A DNA stretch of 64,000 nt from Labedaea rhizosphaerae (GTDB lineage: Bacteria > Actinomycetota > Actinomycetes > Mycobacteriales > Pseudonocardiaceae). Under the pieces are notes generated by a model that was not told the DNA's origin, did not search any database, and was given only the letters and a program-made list of their open reading frames with translations. Numbering within the stretch: the stretch's first letter is position 1; each line of letters opens with the position of its first letter. This document shows, piece after piece, positions 8,485-16,733 of this stretch. Location of the stretch: positions 248,001 to 312,000 of the forward strand of contig NZ_SNXZ01000008.1 of assembly GCF_004362825.1 (NCBI RefSeq), read 5' to 3'. A program made the translations under genes and the position numbers.

Positions 8485-8736
8485 ATGGTGCGACCTCCGT
8501 TGAGCGAGTGGGAGCGGGAACGCGGCGAGGCGCTGGGCGCGGCCCTGCGCGCCGCCCGTGGCGACCGGAGCATGGTCGAGGTGGCCGCGCGGGCCGGGTT
8601 GTCCGTGGAGACGCTGCGCAAGATCGAACGCGGTCGCGTGCCGACACCCGCGTTCTTCACCGTTGTGGCCATCGCCGAGGCGCTCGGCGTGCCGCTGTCG
8701 GACCTGGTGTCTACCCAGGTCAGGCTGTCGGCCTAG
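8485..8736 (+). CDS. XRE family transcriptional regulator
   Basis: 83 residues containing one Cro/CI helix-turn-helix at about residues 17-70 ([53 protein letters not shown]). The recognition helix VETLRKIERG is typical of the family. ATG 8485 is chosen because TACTAT ends 7 nt before it; an ATG at 8476 would lie inside the -10 box. It is divergent from map, with one palindrome between them, so it most likely represses itself and map. No effector domain is visible. Confidence 0.85.
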   Translation: MVRPPLSEWERERGEALGAALRAARGDRSMVEVAARAGLSVETLRKIERGRVPTPAFFTVVAIAEALGVPLSDLVSTQVRLSA

Positions 8737-8861
8737 CATTGTCGGCGGTCCCGCGACGGCAACCTTTCGGTGCACCGCGGGAACGACTCCGGGCGTGCGT
8801 GCGTTCGCAAGGAATGGAAGGTGCGCCCGAGCGGACCGGCCCTTGTGCGATCCTCGGGCCC

Positions 8862-9164
8862 GTGGTCATCGAGTTCGACGCCGAGTTGTGGGTGTGGGAC
8901 GCCAGGCGCACCGACACCTGGACGTTCGTGCGGCTGCCGGCCGAGGAGTCCGAGGACATCCGCGAGGTCGTCGGCGACAGCGGGCGGGGCTTCGGCGCTG
9001 TCCGGGTCCGGGTGGTGCTCGGCGCCAGCGTGTGGCGGACGTCGGTGTTCCCGGACAGCGCCAGCGGGTGTTACGTGCTCCCGGTGAAGAAGGCCGTGCG
9101 CAAAGCCGAGTCGCTCGAGCCCGGCGATGTCGCCCGGGTCTCGGTCGAGCTCATCGACCTGTGA
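8862..9164 (+). CDS. DUF1905 family protein
   Basis: About 100 residues beginning VVIEFDAELWVWDARRTDTWTFVRLP, the characteristic start of DUF1905, a small beta-barrel-like domain of unknown function. The C-terminal SLEPGDVARVSVELIDL is also conserved in the family. The true start is uncertain: GTG 8862 fits the domain, while an in-frame ATG at 8814 would add 16 residues without domain support. Its 3' end overlaps the convergent peptidase gene by 14 nt. Confidence 0.75.
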   Translation: MVIEFDAELWVWDARRTDTWTFVRLPAEESEDIREVVGDSGRGFGAVRVRVVLGASVWRTSVFPDSASGCYVLPVKKAVRKAESLEPGDVARVSVELIDL

Positions 9165-11166
9165 GCCGGCTCCACAGGAACTCGTAGGCCAGCGCCCAGC
9201 GGAACGCGATCTGCTCGTTGTCCGCCGCGGCTCCGTGCCCGCCCTCGATGTTCTCGTAGTAGCCGACGTCCTTGCCCGCCGCCAGCATCAGCGCCGCCAT
9301 CTTGCGGGCGTGCCCCGGGTGCACGCGGTCGTCGCGCGTCGAGGTCACGAACAGCACCGGCGGGTAGTCGCCGTCCGCGCGGAACAGGTGGTATGGCGAG
9401 TACGTGCGCAGGTAGGCCCAGTCGTTCTCGTCGTCCGGGTCGCCCCACTCGGCCATCCACGACGCCCCGGCCAGGAGCTTGTGGTAGCGGCGCATGTCCA
9501 GCAGTGGCACCTGGCACACGATCGCGCCGAAGAGCTTCGGGTACACCGTGAGCATCACGCCCATGAGCAGCCCGCCGTTGCTGCCGCCAATGGCGCCGAG
9601 CTGCTCCGGCGTGGTGACCCCCTGGTCGACGAGATCCGTTGCCACGGCAGCGAAATCCTCGTACGCCCGGTGCCGGTTCTCGCGCAACGCCGCCTGGTGC
9701 CACGCGGGCCCGTACTCGCCGCCACCGCGGATGTTCGCGACCGCGTAGGTGCCGCCGCGGGCGAGCCAGCCGCGCCCGACGATCCCGCTGTACGAGGGCG
9801 TCATCGAGATCTCGAACCCACCGTAGCCGTTGAGCAGCGTCGGTCCCGGCCGGTCCAGGTTCTTGCCGATCAGGAAGTAGGGCACCTTCGTGCCGTCAGC
9901 CGACGTGGCGAACCGCTGCTCCACGCGCACGCCCTCGGCGTCGAACATGGCGGGGGCCTGCTTGAGCTGCTCCACGCCTTCGCCGACGACGCCGTAGGTC
10001 AGCGTCGTGGGCTGGACGAACGAGCTGGCCCCGAGGAAGTACTCGTCCCCGGTGTCCGGGTCGGTGTCGACGATGTCGACCACACCGAACTCGGGCGCGC
10101 CGGCGAGCGGCGCCCTGCTCCAGCCGTCGGGGCCGGGGGTGAGGACCTCCAGCCGGGCGGCCACGTCGCTGAGCGTGGAGAGCAACAGGTGGTTCTTGGT
10201 CCACGCGAACTCGTACAGCGAGCCGTGCCCGTCCGGCTCGTACAGCACGTCGAGGTCGCGTGCGCCGTCGAGGAAGGCGTCGAGCGGGCTCGCGAGCAGC
10301 GCACCGCCCGGGTACTCGCGCGTGCCGACCTGCCACGGCGTGCGCGTGGTGATCAGCAGCCAGTTCTCGTGCAGCGTGATCTCCGCGTCGTCCGGCACGT
10401 CGATGCGGGTGAGCGTGCCGTCGTCGGCGAGCAGGAACTCCTCGGAGCTGTAGAAGCTCGGGTGCCGGCCGACGACGGTGCGCTCGAAGCCGGGCGTGCG
10501 GTCGCGGTAGGCGTGCACGGAGACGTCGGCGGGCTTGCCCTCGAAGACGACGGGCGCGTCCTCGATCCGGGTGCCACGCCGCCATTGCCTTGCGGTGCGC
10601 GGGTAACCGGAGGTCGTCATCGAGCCTTCGCCGGTGTCCGTGCCGACGAAGAGGGTGTCCTCGTCGAGCCAGCGCACCTGTGACTTGGCCTCCGGCACGG
10701 TGAAGCCGTCCTCGACGAACTCGCAGACCTCCAGGTCGAACTCGCGGACGACGACCGCGTCGGCGCCGCCGCGCGACAGCATGACCATGGCGTGGCGGTG
10801 ATCGGGTCGCAGCGTCGTCGCGCCCTTCCAGACCCAGTTCTCGTCCTCCTGCGCGCTGAGCGCGTCGAGGTCGAGAACCACCTGCCAGTCCGGCTTCTCG
10901 GTCCGGTAACTGTCCAAAGTGGTCCGGCGCCAGAGCCCGCGCGGGTTCGCCGCGTCCTGCCACAGGTTGTAGAGCCAGCGGCCGCGGCGGGTGACGTAGG
11001 GGATCCGGTCGTCGGCGTCGAGCACCTCGCGGCTGCGATCACGCAACTCGGCGAACCGGTCGGTGCCCGCGAGCACGGCCGTCGTCGCGTCGTTGCGCTC
11101 GCGCACCCAGGCCAGCGCCGCGTCGCCGGTCACGTCTTCGAGCCAGAGGTAGGGGTCTTCGGTCAC
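9151..11166 (-). CDS. Prolyl oligopeptidase family serine peptidase (S9A)
   Basis: 671 residues: an N-terminal seven-bladed propeller followed by an alpha/beta-hydrolase domain from about residue 430. The catalytic triad is readable: Ser in GGSNGG (about 527), Asp in STRDDRVHP (about 608) and His in EGGHGAAAD (about 643). It also has the family's RGGGEYGPAWHQAALRENR segment. Such enzymes cleave short peptides after proline. There is no signal peptide, so it is cytosolic. GTG start with a weak ribosome site. It is divergent from the ArsR fusion gene by 55 bp. Confidence 0.92.
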   Translation of the reverse strand: MTEDPYLWLEDVTGDAALAWVRERNDATTAVLAGTDRFAELRDRSREVLDADDRIPYVTRRGRWLYNLWQDAANPRGLWRRTTLDSYRTEKPDWQVVLDLDALSAQEDENWVWKGATTLRPDHRHAMVMLSRGGADAVVVREFDLEVCEFVEDGFTVPEAKSQVRWLDEDTLFVGTDTGEGSMTTSGYPRTARQWRRGTRIEDAPVVFEGKPADVSVHAYRDRTPGFERTVVGRHPSFYSSEEFLLADDGTLTRIDVPDDAEITLHENWLLITTRTPWQVGTREYPGGALLASPLDAFLDGARDLDVLYEPDGHGSLYEFAWTKNHLLLSTLSDVAARLEVLTPGPDGWSRAPLAGAPEFGVVDIVDTDPDTGDEYFLGASSFVQPTTLTYGVVGEGVEQLKQAPAMFDAEGVRVEQRFATSADGTKVPYFLIGKNLDRPGPTLLNGYGGFEISMTPSYSGIVGRGWLARGGTYAVANIRGGGEYGPAWHQAALRENRHRAYEDFAAVATDLVDQGVTTPEQLGAIGGSNGGLLMGVMLTVYPKLFGAIVCQVPLLDMRRYHKLLAGASWMAEWGDPDDENDWAYLRTYSPYHLFRADGDYPPVLFVTSTRDDRVHPGHARKMAALMLAAGKDVGYYENIEGGHGAAADNEQIAFRWALAYEFLWSRLTGR

Positions 11167-11184
11167 CTGACCAAGTCTGCCAGG

Positions 11185-11214
11185 TTGACATGCAAGTATT
11201 TACTTGCCTATTGT
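11185..11214 (+). promoter_or_regulatory. Promoter with ArsR-type operator between -35 and -10
   Basis: TTGACA at 11185-11190, an 18-nt spacer and TATTGT at 11209-11214. The spacer is filled by a perfect inverted repeat, GCAAGTA-TT-TACTTGC (11192-11207), the size and place expected for an ArsR dimer that blocks RNA polymerase. TATTGT ends 7 nt before GTG 11222. Confidence 0.75.
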
Positions 11215-11221
11215 GGTGGAC

Positions 11222-12004
11222 GTGCTGGACAACGAGGAACGGATGGCGCTGGTGTTCAAGGCGCTCGCGGACCCGACCCGCAGGCGCCTGCTCGACCGGC
11301 TGCACGCCGACAACGGGCAGACGCTGAGCGCGCTGTGCCGTGACCTCGCGATCACCCGGCAGGGCATCACCCAGCACATCGCCGTGCTGGAGGCGGCCGA
11401 GCTCGTCTCCACCGTGCGGCGCGGCCGGGAGAAGTTGCACTACCTCAACCCGGTGCCGCTGCACGAGATCCACGACCGCTGGATCGCCCGGTTCGAGGTG
11501 CCCGAGCTGGCCGCCTTGAGCGGCCTCAAGAGAGGACTGGAACACATGACCACGAACACGTCCGCGACCAAGCCCGCGATGGTGCACGTCACCTACATCA
11601 GGTCGACCCCCGGCCAGGTCTGGGCGGCGCTGACCGACCCCGAGGCGACTGCCGCCTTCTGGGGGCACCGCAACGTTTCCGGCTGGAAGGTCGGCGATTC
11701 CTGGCAGCACGTGCGCCTCGACGACGGTGGCGTCGACATCGACGGTCGCATCCTCGAGGTCGACCCGCCGCGCAAGCTCGTCCACGCGTGGGCGGCACCC
11801 GGGACCCTCGGCGACCCCGCACGCGAGTCGACCGTCACCTTCGACATCGAGCCGGTCGCCGACGGCAAGGCCGTGCGCCTGGTCGTGACGCACGAGAACC
11901 TGCCCGACAACGAGCTGACCGGCACCAACGAGGGCTGGCAGATGGTGCTGGCGAGCCTCAAGTCGTACCTGGAGACCGGTGAGCCGCTGACCGTCTGGGC
12001 CTGA
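11222..12004 (+). CDS. ArsR-type regulator fused to SRPBCC (AHSA1) domain
   Basis: About 260 residues. Residues 1-95 are an ArsR winged HTH (ALADPTRRRLLDRL, ITRQGITQHIAVLEAAELV), without the metal-binding CxC. Residues about 115-260 are an AHSA1-like START-fold domain (HVTYIRSTPGQVWAALTDPEATAAFWG, TNEGWQMVLASLKSYLETG) that forms a hydrophobic ligand pocket. In most genomes these are two adjacent genes; here one open frame carries both. GTG 11222 is chosen because the in-frame codons upstream lie in the promoter and operator. Likely autoregulated by a small hydrophobic ligand (inference). Confidence 0.85.
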   Translation: MLDNEERMALVFKALADPTRRRLLDRLHADNGQTLSALCRDLAITRQGITQHIAVLEAAELVSTVRRGREKLHYLNPVPLHEIHDRWIARFEVPELAALSGLKRGLEHMTTNTSATKPAMVHVTYIRSTPGQVWAALTDPEATAAFWGHRNVSGWKVGDSWQHVRLDDGGVDIDGRILEVDPPRKLVHAWAAPGTLGDPARESTVTFDIEPVADGKAVRLVVTHENLPDNELTGTNEGWQMVLASLKSYLETGEPLTVWA

Positions 12005-12037
12005 GGATCCGGGGGAGAACCCGAAGGTCCGGCGGCG

Positions 12038-12078
12038 AGCCTGCCGGGTGGTGGGGGACCGCCCGGGTCCGGCAGGCT
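12038..12078. terminator. Hairpin in gap between ArsR fusion and histidine kinase
   Basis: A 10-bp perfect stem (AGCCTGCCGG with CCGGCAGGCT) encloses a 21-nt loop. It may terminate the ArsR-fusion transcript. It ends only 7 nt before the kinase ATG, so it could instead overlap the kinase promoter. Confidence 0.4.
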
Positions 12079-12085
12079 GATCGGC

Positions 12086-13375
12086 ATGTGGCAGGGCATC
12101 GCGGTCGACTTGCGTGCCGTGCTCGGCGTGCCCTTCACCCGCCGGGCCGGCCGCGAGGCACTCGCTGCCCTGCTCACGGCACCGTTGGTGCTTCTGGGGT
12201 TCGCACTGATCGTGCCGCTCGTGGTGGCGACCGCGGTGCTGTCGCTGACCGTGCTCGGGATGCCGCTGCTCGCCTTGGTGGTGCGAGCCGCGCGAGCGAC
12301 CGCCGGCCTGGATCGGCGGCTGGTGCGCGGGTTGCTGCGCCACCCGGTGACCGACCCGGCGCCGCTCCCGGCCGGCACCGGCCTGCTGTCGTGGACCGGC
12401 AACCGGTTGCGTGACCCCGTTGGCTGGCGGGCCGTCGGCTACCGGGCCCTCGCGGTGGCGCTGCTGCCGATCACCGTCGTGGTGCCGTTGCTGTTCTGGT
12501 TCTACGCGCTGGCGCTGGTCACCTCGCCCCTGTGGTCCTGGCTCGTGGCCACCGAACCCGGCCAGACCGTGCTCCCGCTGTTCGACCTGCCGGTCGACTT
12601 CACCGGTGAGGGCTACCAGCTGCTGCGGTGGGCGCTCGGGCTGCTGTTGCTGTACTGCGCGCCCCTGGTCACCCGGCTCGCGGTCGTGCCGACCACGGTG
12701 CTGGTGTCGTCGCTGCTCGGGCGCACCGGGCTTGCGCAACGGGTCGCCGACCTCGAGGCGGGCCGCGCGGTGCTGGTCGACGACGCGGCCGCCCGGCTGC
12801 GGCGCATCGAGCGCGACCTGCACGACGGCACCCAGGCCCAGTTGGTCGCGTTGGCCATGCGTCTCGGCATGGCCAAGGAAACCCTCGACGCCGAGGTGGT
12901 CGACCTCGACCGGGCCCGCGAACTCGTCGGCACGGCGCACCAGTCGGCGAAGCAGACCCTGGTGGAACTGCGGGACCTCGCGCGCGGGATCCTGCCGCCG
13001 GTGCTGGACTCCGGCCTCGACGACGCGCTGGCCACGCTGGCCGCCCGCAGTCCCCTCGCGGTCTCGCTGGACGTCGTCGTCCCGGTCCGGCCACCGGCCG
13101 CGGTGGAGACCATCGCGTACTTCTGCGTTGCCGAGTTGCTGACCAACGTGGTCAAGCACAGCGGCGCCGACCGCGCCGACGTGCGGGTGACGCAGGCCGG
13201 CGACCGGCTCGTGGTCGCGGTGTCCGATCCGGGTCGCGGCGGCGCGAGCGCGACGGCGGGCGGGGGCCTGCGCGGGCTCGACGGCCGGGTCGGGGCCGTG
13301 GACGGGAACCTGCTGGTCAAGAGCCCGGCCGGAGGTCCTACCGTGGTGACCGTGGAGCTGCCGTGCGCATCGTGA
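12086..13375 (+). CDS. NarL-type sensor histidine kinase, membrane bound
   Basis: 429 residues. The N-terminal half has about four hydrophobic helices (residues about 28-65, 125-150 and 178-205) forming a membrane sensor domain common in actinomycete kinases. The HisKA_3 phosphoacceptor is the His in RRIERDLHDGTQAQLVALAM at about residue 245. The ATPase domain has the N box ELLTNVVKHSGA and a terse G box SDPGRGGA, then GGGLRGLDGRVGAVDG. It autophosphorylates and passes phosphate to the overlapping response regulator. The signal is unknown. Confidence 0.9.
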   Translation: MWQGIAVDLRAVLGVPFTRRAGREALAALLTAPLVLLGFALIVPLVVATAVLSLTVLGMPLLALVVRAARATAGLDRRLVRGLLRHPVTDPAPLPAGTGLLSWTGNRLRDPVGWRAVGYRALAVALLPITVVVPLLFWFYALALVTSPLWSWLVATEPGQTVLPLFDLPVDFTGEGYQLLRWALGLLLLYCAPLVTRLAVVPTTVLVSSLLGRTGLAQRVADLEAGRAVLVDDAAARLRRIERDLHDGTQAQLVALAMRLGMAKETLDAEVVDLDRARELVGTAHQSAKQTLVELRDLARGILPPVLDSGLDDALATLAARSPLAVSLDVVVPVRPPAAVETIAYFCVAELLTNVVKHSGADRADVRVTQAGDRLVVAVSDPGRGGASATAGGGLRGLDGRVGAVDGNLLVKSPAGGPTVVTVELPCAS

Positions 13376-14007
13376 TCGCCGAGGATTCCGTTGTGCTGCG
13401 CGATGGCCTGGTGGAGCTGCTGACCGCGCGCGGGCACGAGGTCGCCGATTCCGTCGGCAATGCCGAGGCGCTGCTCGCGGCCGTCGCCACCCATGCCCCC
13501 GACGTGTCCATTGTGGATATCCGGATGCCGCCGACGCACACCGATGAGGGACTGCGGGCCGCGATCGCTCTGCGGGAACGGGATCCCGGCGCACGGGTGC
13601 TGTTGTTCTCCCAGTACGTGGAGACCAAACACGCGGCGCGGTTGCTGGCTGGTGGCGCCGAAGGGCTCGGCTACCTGCTCAAGGACCGGGTCGCCGACGT
13701 CGCCGACTTCGTCGCCGCGCTGGAGCGGGTGGCGGCCGGGCAGACCGTGCTCGACCCGGAGGTGGTGTCCCAGCTGTTCGGCGCGAGCAGGTCCAGCGCG
13801 CTGGACACGTTGACCCGCCGCGAACGCGAGGTGCTGGACCTCATGGCGCAGGGCCGGTCGAACTCCGGCATCGCGACCGAGCTCGTGCTGAGCCTGGGCT
13901 CGGTCGAGAAACACGTGACCAGCATCTTCGCCAAGCTCGGCCTGCCACCGGCCGACGGCGACCACCGCCGGGTGCTCGCCGTGCTGAGCTACCTGCGCGA
14001 GACCTAG
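13363..14007 (+). CDS. NarL/LuxR-type response regulator
   Basis: 214 residues. The receiver domain has acidic residues in IAEDSVVLRDGL, the phosphoacceptor Asp in VSIVDIRMPP (about residue 50) and Lys in YLLKDRV. The LuxR-type HTH at about residues 145-205 reads LTRREREVLDLMAQGRSNSGIATELVLSLGSVEKHVTSIFAKLGL. The GTG start lies 13 nt inside the kinase gene, so the two are translationally coupled. It is the cognate partner of the kinase; its target genes are unknown. Confidence 0.92.
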   Translation: MRIVIAEDSVVLRDGLVELLTARGHEVADSVGNAEALLAAVATHAPDVSIVDIRMPPTHTDEGLRAAIALRERDPGARVLLFSQYVETKHAARLLAGGAEGLGYLLKDRVADVADFVAALERVAAGQTVLDPEVVSQLFGASRSSALDTLTRREREVLDLMAQGRSNSGIATELVLSLGSVEKHVTSIFAKLGLPPADGDHRRVLAVLSYLRET

Positions 14008-14011
14008 CGAT

Positions 14012-15580
14012 TCAGTCGCGCCACCCCGACATGGCGATGCCCTTGGCGACGTCGACGCGGAAGCCGAATGTGATCTCCGTGCTCTGACCGGGATCGAGGG
14101 GCAGCTTCCAGGTCAGCTCGCCGAGGTCGGTGCGCTCGGCCGGTTCCGGCGAGATCCGCACGTCCCGCAGCTCGATGCCCTCGTGCACGGGCACCGGCAA
14201 CTGGTCGACCACGGTGACCTTCGCGGGCCGGCCGGTGTGGTTCGCCACCTTGATCCGGTACTCGGCCTCCTGCCTGCGCGCGGTGCCCAGCACGGACTTG
14301 CCTGCCTTGCGGCGCACCAGATCCCGCTCGACACGCACCCGGTCGTCCACGCCGAGGGTCAGCTCGAGCTCCTCGCCCGGCGCCCACGGCTCGAGCCGGG
14401 TGCTGCCGACGAACTCGGCGTCGTGGAACAGGGCGGCCCGGCCGGGCAGCAAGGCGTGGTCCGAGCCGTTGGTGACCGTGGCCCGCAGGTAGACGTCCTG
14501 GCTGCGCAACGGCACCGCCACGTGGTCGAGCGTCGCGTCGAGGTCGACCACCGCGACCATCGTCCGGTGCGCGGTCCCGTCGGCGGGCACCGCCACCGGC
14601 CGGTTCGGCCGGTATGTGGTGGCCACCGTGCCGTGCTCGGCCTCGGCGACCGCGGTCTCCATGACCGGCGCGGCCGCACCATAGGCGTCGGCGGCGACCG
14701 CGGCTGCGGTCATGGCCATGCGTTGCATGCGCGGGGCGGCCGGCGCTCCGGGTGCCGGGGGCGGCGCGGCCTGGTCGAGGTACCACGGGTCGAGCTCGGG
14801 GATCGACTTCGTCCCGGCCGGGCGCGCGGTCGAGAGCTGCAACGGGCACTCCGGCCAGTCCTCGCCGGTGCTCTGGGTGATCATGGCGAACCAGGTCAGC
14901 CGCAACGACTGCCCTTCGAGGCGAAGGTCGTAGCTCGGCGTCCAGCTGGCTCCACCGACCACATAGGACACTTCGAGCTCGACGTCGCCGTCCTGCGCCA
15001 CTTCCAGCTCGACCGCCACGGCGCACCGGTCCGGCTGCTGCCCGTGCTGCCCGGAGAGTTCACGGACGACCTCGTCGTGCTCCTCCTGGATGCGCCTGCG
15101 GCGGTCGGCGATGTCCCGCCGGCGCCCCAGCACGTCGGAGAGCTGGTCACCGAGCCGGTCCGCGAGCCCGGACAGGGCGACGGGCTCGATCGTCTGCCGC
15201 GCGAACGCCTTGGCGTAGGTGCTGCCCGACTTGCGCACCACCTCGCCGATCAGCTCGGCCCGCGACTGCTCGACGGTGTCCGCGTCTTCCAGCTCGAGCA
15301 GCGCCCGGCTCAGCGCGTCGCGCCGGTCGGTGAGCTCGGCGATGCGGGCGTCGGGCGTGCGCGGGTTGCGCTGGGTCAGCACGTCGACCCCGGACACGGT
15401 GGCCGCGCCGAGACCGTTGACCCGCACGGAATCCCGGTCGAGCCCGAGCGGCAGCCCGCCGACCAGGACCGTGTGCCTGCCCGAGGTCAGCGCGATGCCG
15501 CCGCGCCTGGTGACGCGCGCCTGTCCGGGGTAGACGGTGACGGCGATGATCGTCGTGTCGAGCTCTTCGGAAGTGGCCAC
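14012..15580 (-). CDS. MuiA-like / DUF4139 domain protein
   Basis: 522 residues. It has an N-terminal DUF4140-like strand segment (IIAVTVYPGQARVTRRGGIALTSGRHTVLVGGLP), a coiled coil with Arg/Glu-rich helices at about residues 75-165, then a DUF4139 beta domain (LEVSYVVGGASWTPSYDLRLEGQSLRLTWFAMITQSTGEDW), as in mucoidy-inhibitor MuiA proteins. Function is not established. No signal peptide. An Ala/Pro-rich linker sits at about residues 275-300. TAATCT is 6 nt upstream of the GTG start, so it is probably leaderless, and a DnaA box lies in the -10/-35 spacer. It is convergent with the response regulator. Confidence 0.8.
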   Translation of the reverse strand: MATSEELDTTIIAVTVYPGQARVTRRGGIALTSGRHTVLVGGLPLGLDRDSVRVNGLGAATVSGVDVLTQRNPRTPDARIAELTDRRDALSRALLELEDADTVEQSRAELIGEVVRKSGSTYAKAFARQTIEPVALSGLADRLGDQLSDVLGRRRDIADRRRRIQEEHDEVVRELSGQHGQQPDRCAVAVELEVAQDGDVELEVSYVVGGASWTPSYDLRLEGQSLRLTWFAMITQSTGEDWPECPLQLSTARPAGTKSIPELDPWYLDQAAPPPAPGAPAAPRMQRMAMTAAAVAADAYGAAAPVMETAVAEAEHGTVATTYRPNRPVAVPADGTAHRTMVAVVDLDATLDHVAVPLRSQDVYLRATVTNGSDHALLPGRAALFHDAEFVGSTRLEPWAPGEELELTLGVDDRVRVERDLVRRKAGKSVLGTARRQEAEYRIKVANHTGRPAKVTVVDQLPVPVHEGIELRDVRISPEPAERTDLGELTWKLPLDPGQSTEITFGFRVDVAKGIAMSGWRD

Positions 15581-15586
15581 ACGACG

Positions 15587-15627
15587 AGATTAGCCGTGAG
15601 TTGTCCACAGCCACCCAGTTATCCACA
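15587..15627. promoter_or_regulatory. Two DnaA boxes at the muiA-like / DUF4192 promoters
   Basis: TTGTCCACA at 15601-15609 and TTATCCACA at 15619-15627 both match the DnaA box TT(A/G)TCCACA exactly, in the same orientation and 18 bp apart. The first occupies the spacer just upstream of the TAATCT -10 (15587-15592, minus strand) of the MuiA-like gene. Confidence 0.6.
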
Positions 15628-15677
15628 GATCGCCGTCGTCACCGAATTTCGCCCCCGCGAGCCGCCACCCTGGAGGC

Positions 15678-16733
15678 ATGACAGCACTCGACCCGCTCGA
15701 CCCCATCCTGCGCGCCCCGGTGAAGCTCCCGGTGCACGACCACGGCCTGGTGGCCGCCACCGTGCCGCACCTGCTCGGTTTCCACCCGTCCGATTCACTG
15801 GTGTTGGTGACCCTCACCGACCGCGATCCGCCTGGCATAGGCGTCACCGTGCGGGTCGACCTGCCGCCGCCGTGGCACGCCGAGCTGGCGGCGCGGTCCC
15901 TGGTGGAGCCGTTGGTGGTGAACGACGTGGGCGCCGCTTCGCTGATCTTGGCCGGCTCGTCGCGGGAGGATCCGGACACGCCTCGAGGCGGGTGGACCGG
16001 GCCCGACGAGACCGGGCCGCCGCACCGGCCGTTGGTCGCCGCCTTGAGCCGGGAGCTGGCGGAGGCGGGGATCGACGTGCTGCACGCGTTGTGGCTGCCT
16101 CGGTACGAGGCCGGGCAGACGTGGTGGTGCTACGAGGATCCGGAGTGTTCTGGCCAGTTGCCGGATCCTGGGAGTACCCCGCTGGCGGTGGCGTCGGTGG
16201 TGGCCGGGGACGTCACCTATCGGGATCGCGAGGAGCTGGCCGCGACCTTGGCGCCGGTGCCTTCGTCGACCTTGCGACGGACGGCGGTGTTGCTGTCCGG
16301 CCGGCCACCGGACGCCGTGCCTGCGCAACCGTTGTCGTTGCTCCTGGATGCGATGGCCGATGCCGACGAACTGGTCGGTGCCGATGCCTGTGCGCGGGTG
16401 GCCGAATTGATTTGCGCGTTGTGGCCACCCGACGTCCGGACGGCATGCCTGACCATGGCGATCGACGAGCGTGCACCCGGGGCGGAGCGGCTGTGGACCG
16501 CGTTGACCCGGGCCGCGCCTGCGCCCTGGCGAGCCGAACCGGCTTGCCTGTTGGCGGTGAGCGCGTATGCGCGAGGTGCCGGCGCCCTGGCTTCGATGGC
16601 CACGGCGGTTGCGTTGGAGGCGGATCCAGATCACGGCTTCGCTTCGTTGCTGGACCAAGCGCTGCGGCTTGGCTTGCCCCGCAACGAGGTTCGCCGAATG
16701 CTCACCGAGCTTGCTGCCGGCAACCCGCCGTAA
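15678..16733 (+). CDS. DUF4192 domain protein
   Basis: 351 residues with the family's opening (LPVHDHGLVAATVPHLLGFHPSDSLVLVTL) and a helical C-terminal half rich in Ala and Leu. DUF4192 is a conserved actinobacterial family without an assigned function. ATG 15678 has GGAGG 4 nt upstream. Codon third positions look less GC-rich near the 3' end (runs of TTG and GTT), unlike neighbouring genes. No membrane segments. Confidence 0.85.
   Translation: MTALDPLDPILRAPVKLPVHDHGLVAATVPHLLGFHPSDSLVLVTLTDRDPPGIGVTVRVDLPPPWHAELAARSLVEPLVVNDVGAASLILAGSSREDPDTPRGGWTGPDETGPPHRPLVAALSRELAEAGIDVLHALWLPRYEAGQTWWCYEDPECSGQLPDPGSTPLAVASVVAGDVTYRDREELAATLAPVPSSTLRRTAVLLSGRPPDAVPAQPLSLLLDAMADADELVGADACARVAELICALWPPDVRTACLTMAIDERAPGAERLWTALTRAAPAPWRAEPACLLAVSAYARGAGALASMATAVALEADPDHGFASLLDQALRLGLPRNEVRRMLTELAAGNPP

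Noticed and set aside
11204-11221. TTG start at 11204 for the ArsR fusion
   Set aside because: It lies within the operator repeat and before the -10 box.
15601-15627. Replication origin
   Set aside because: Only two DnaA boxes, no AT-rich unwinding region and no dnaA, dnaN, parA or parB nearby.
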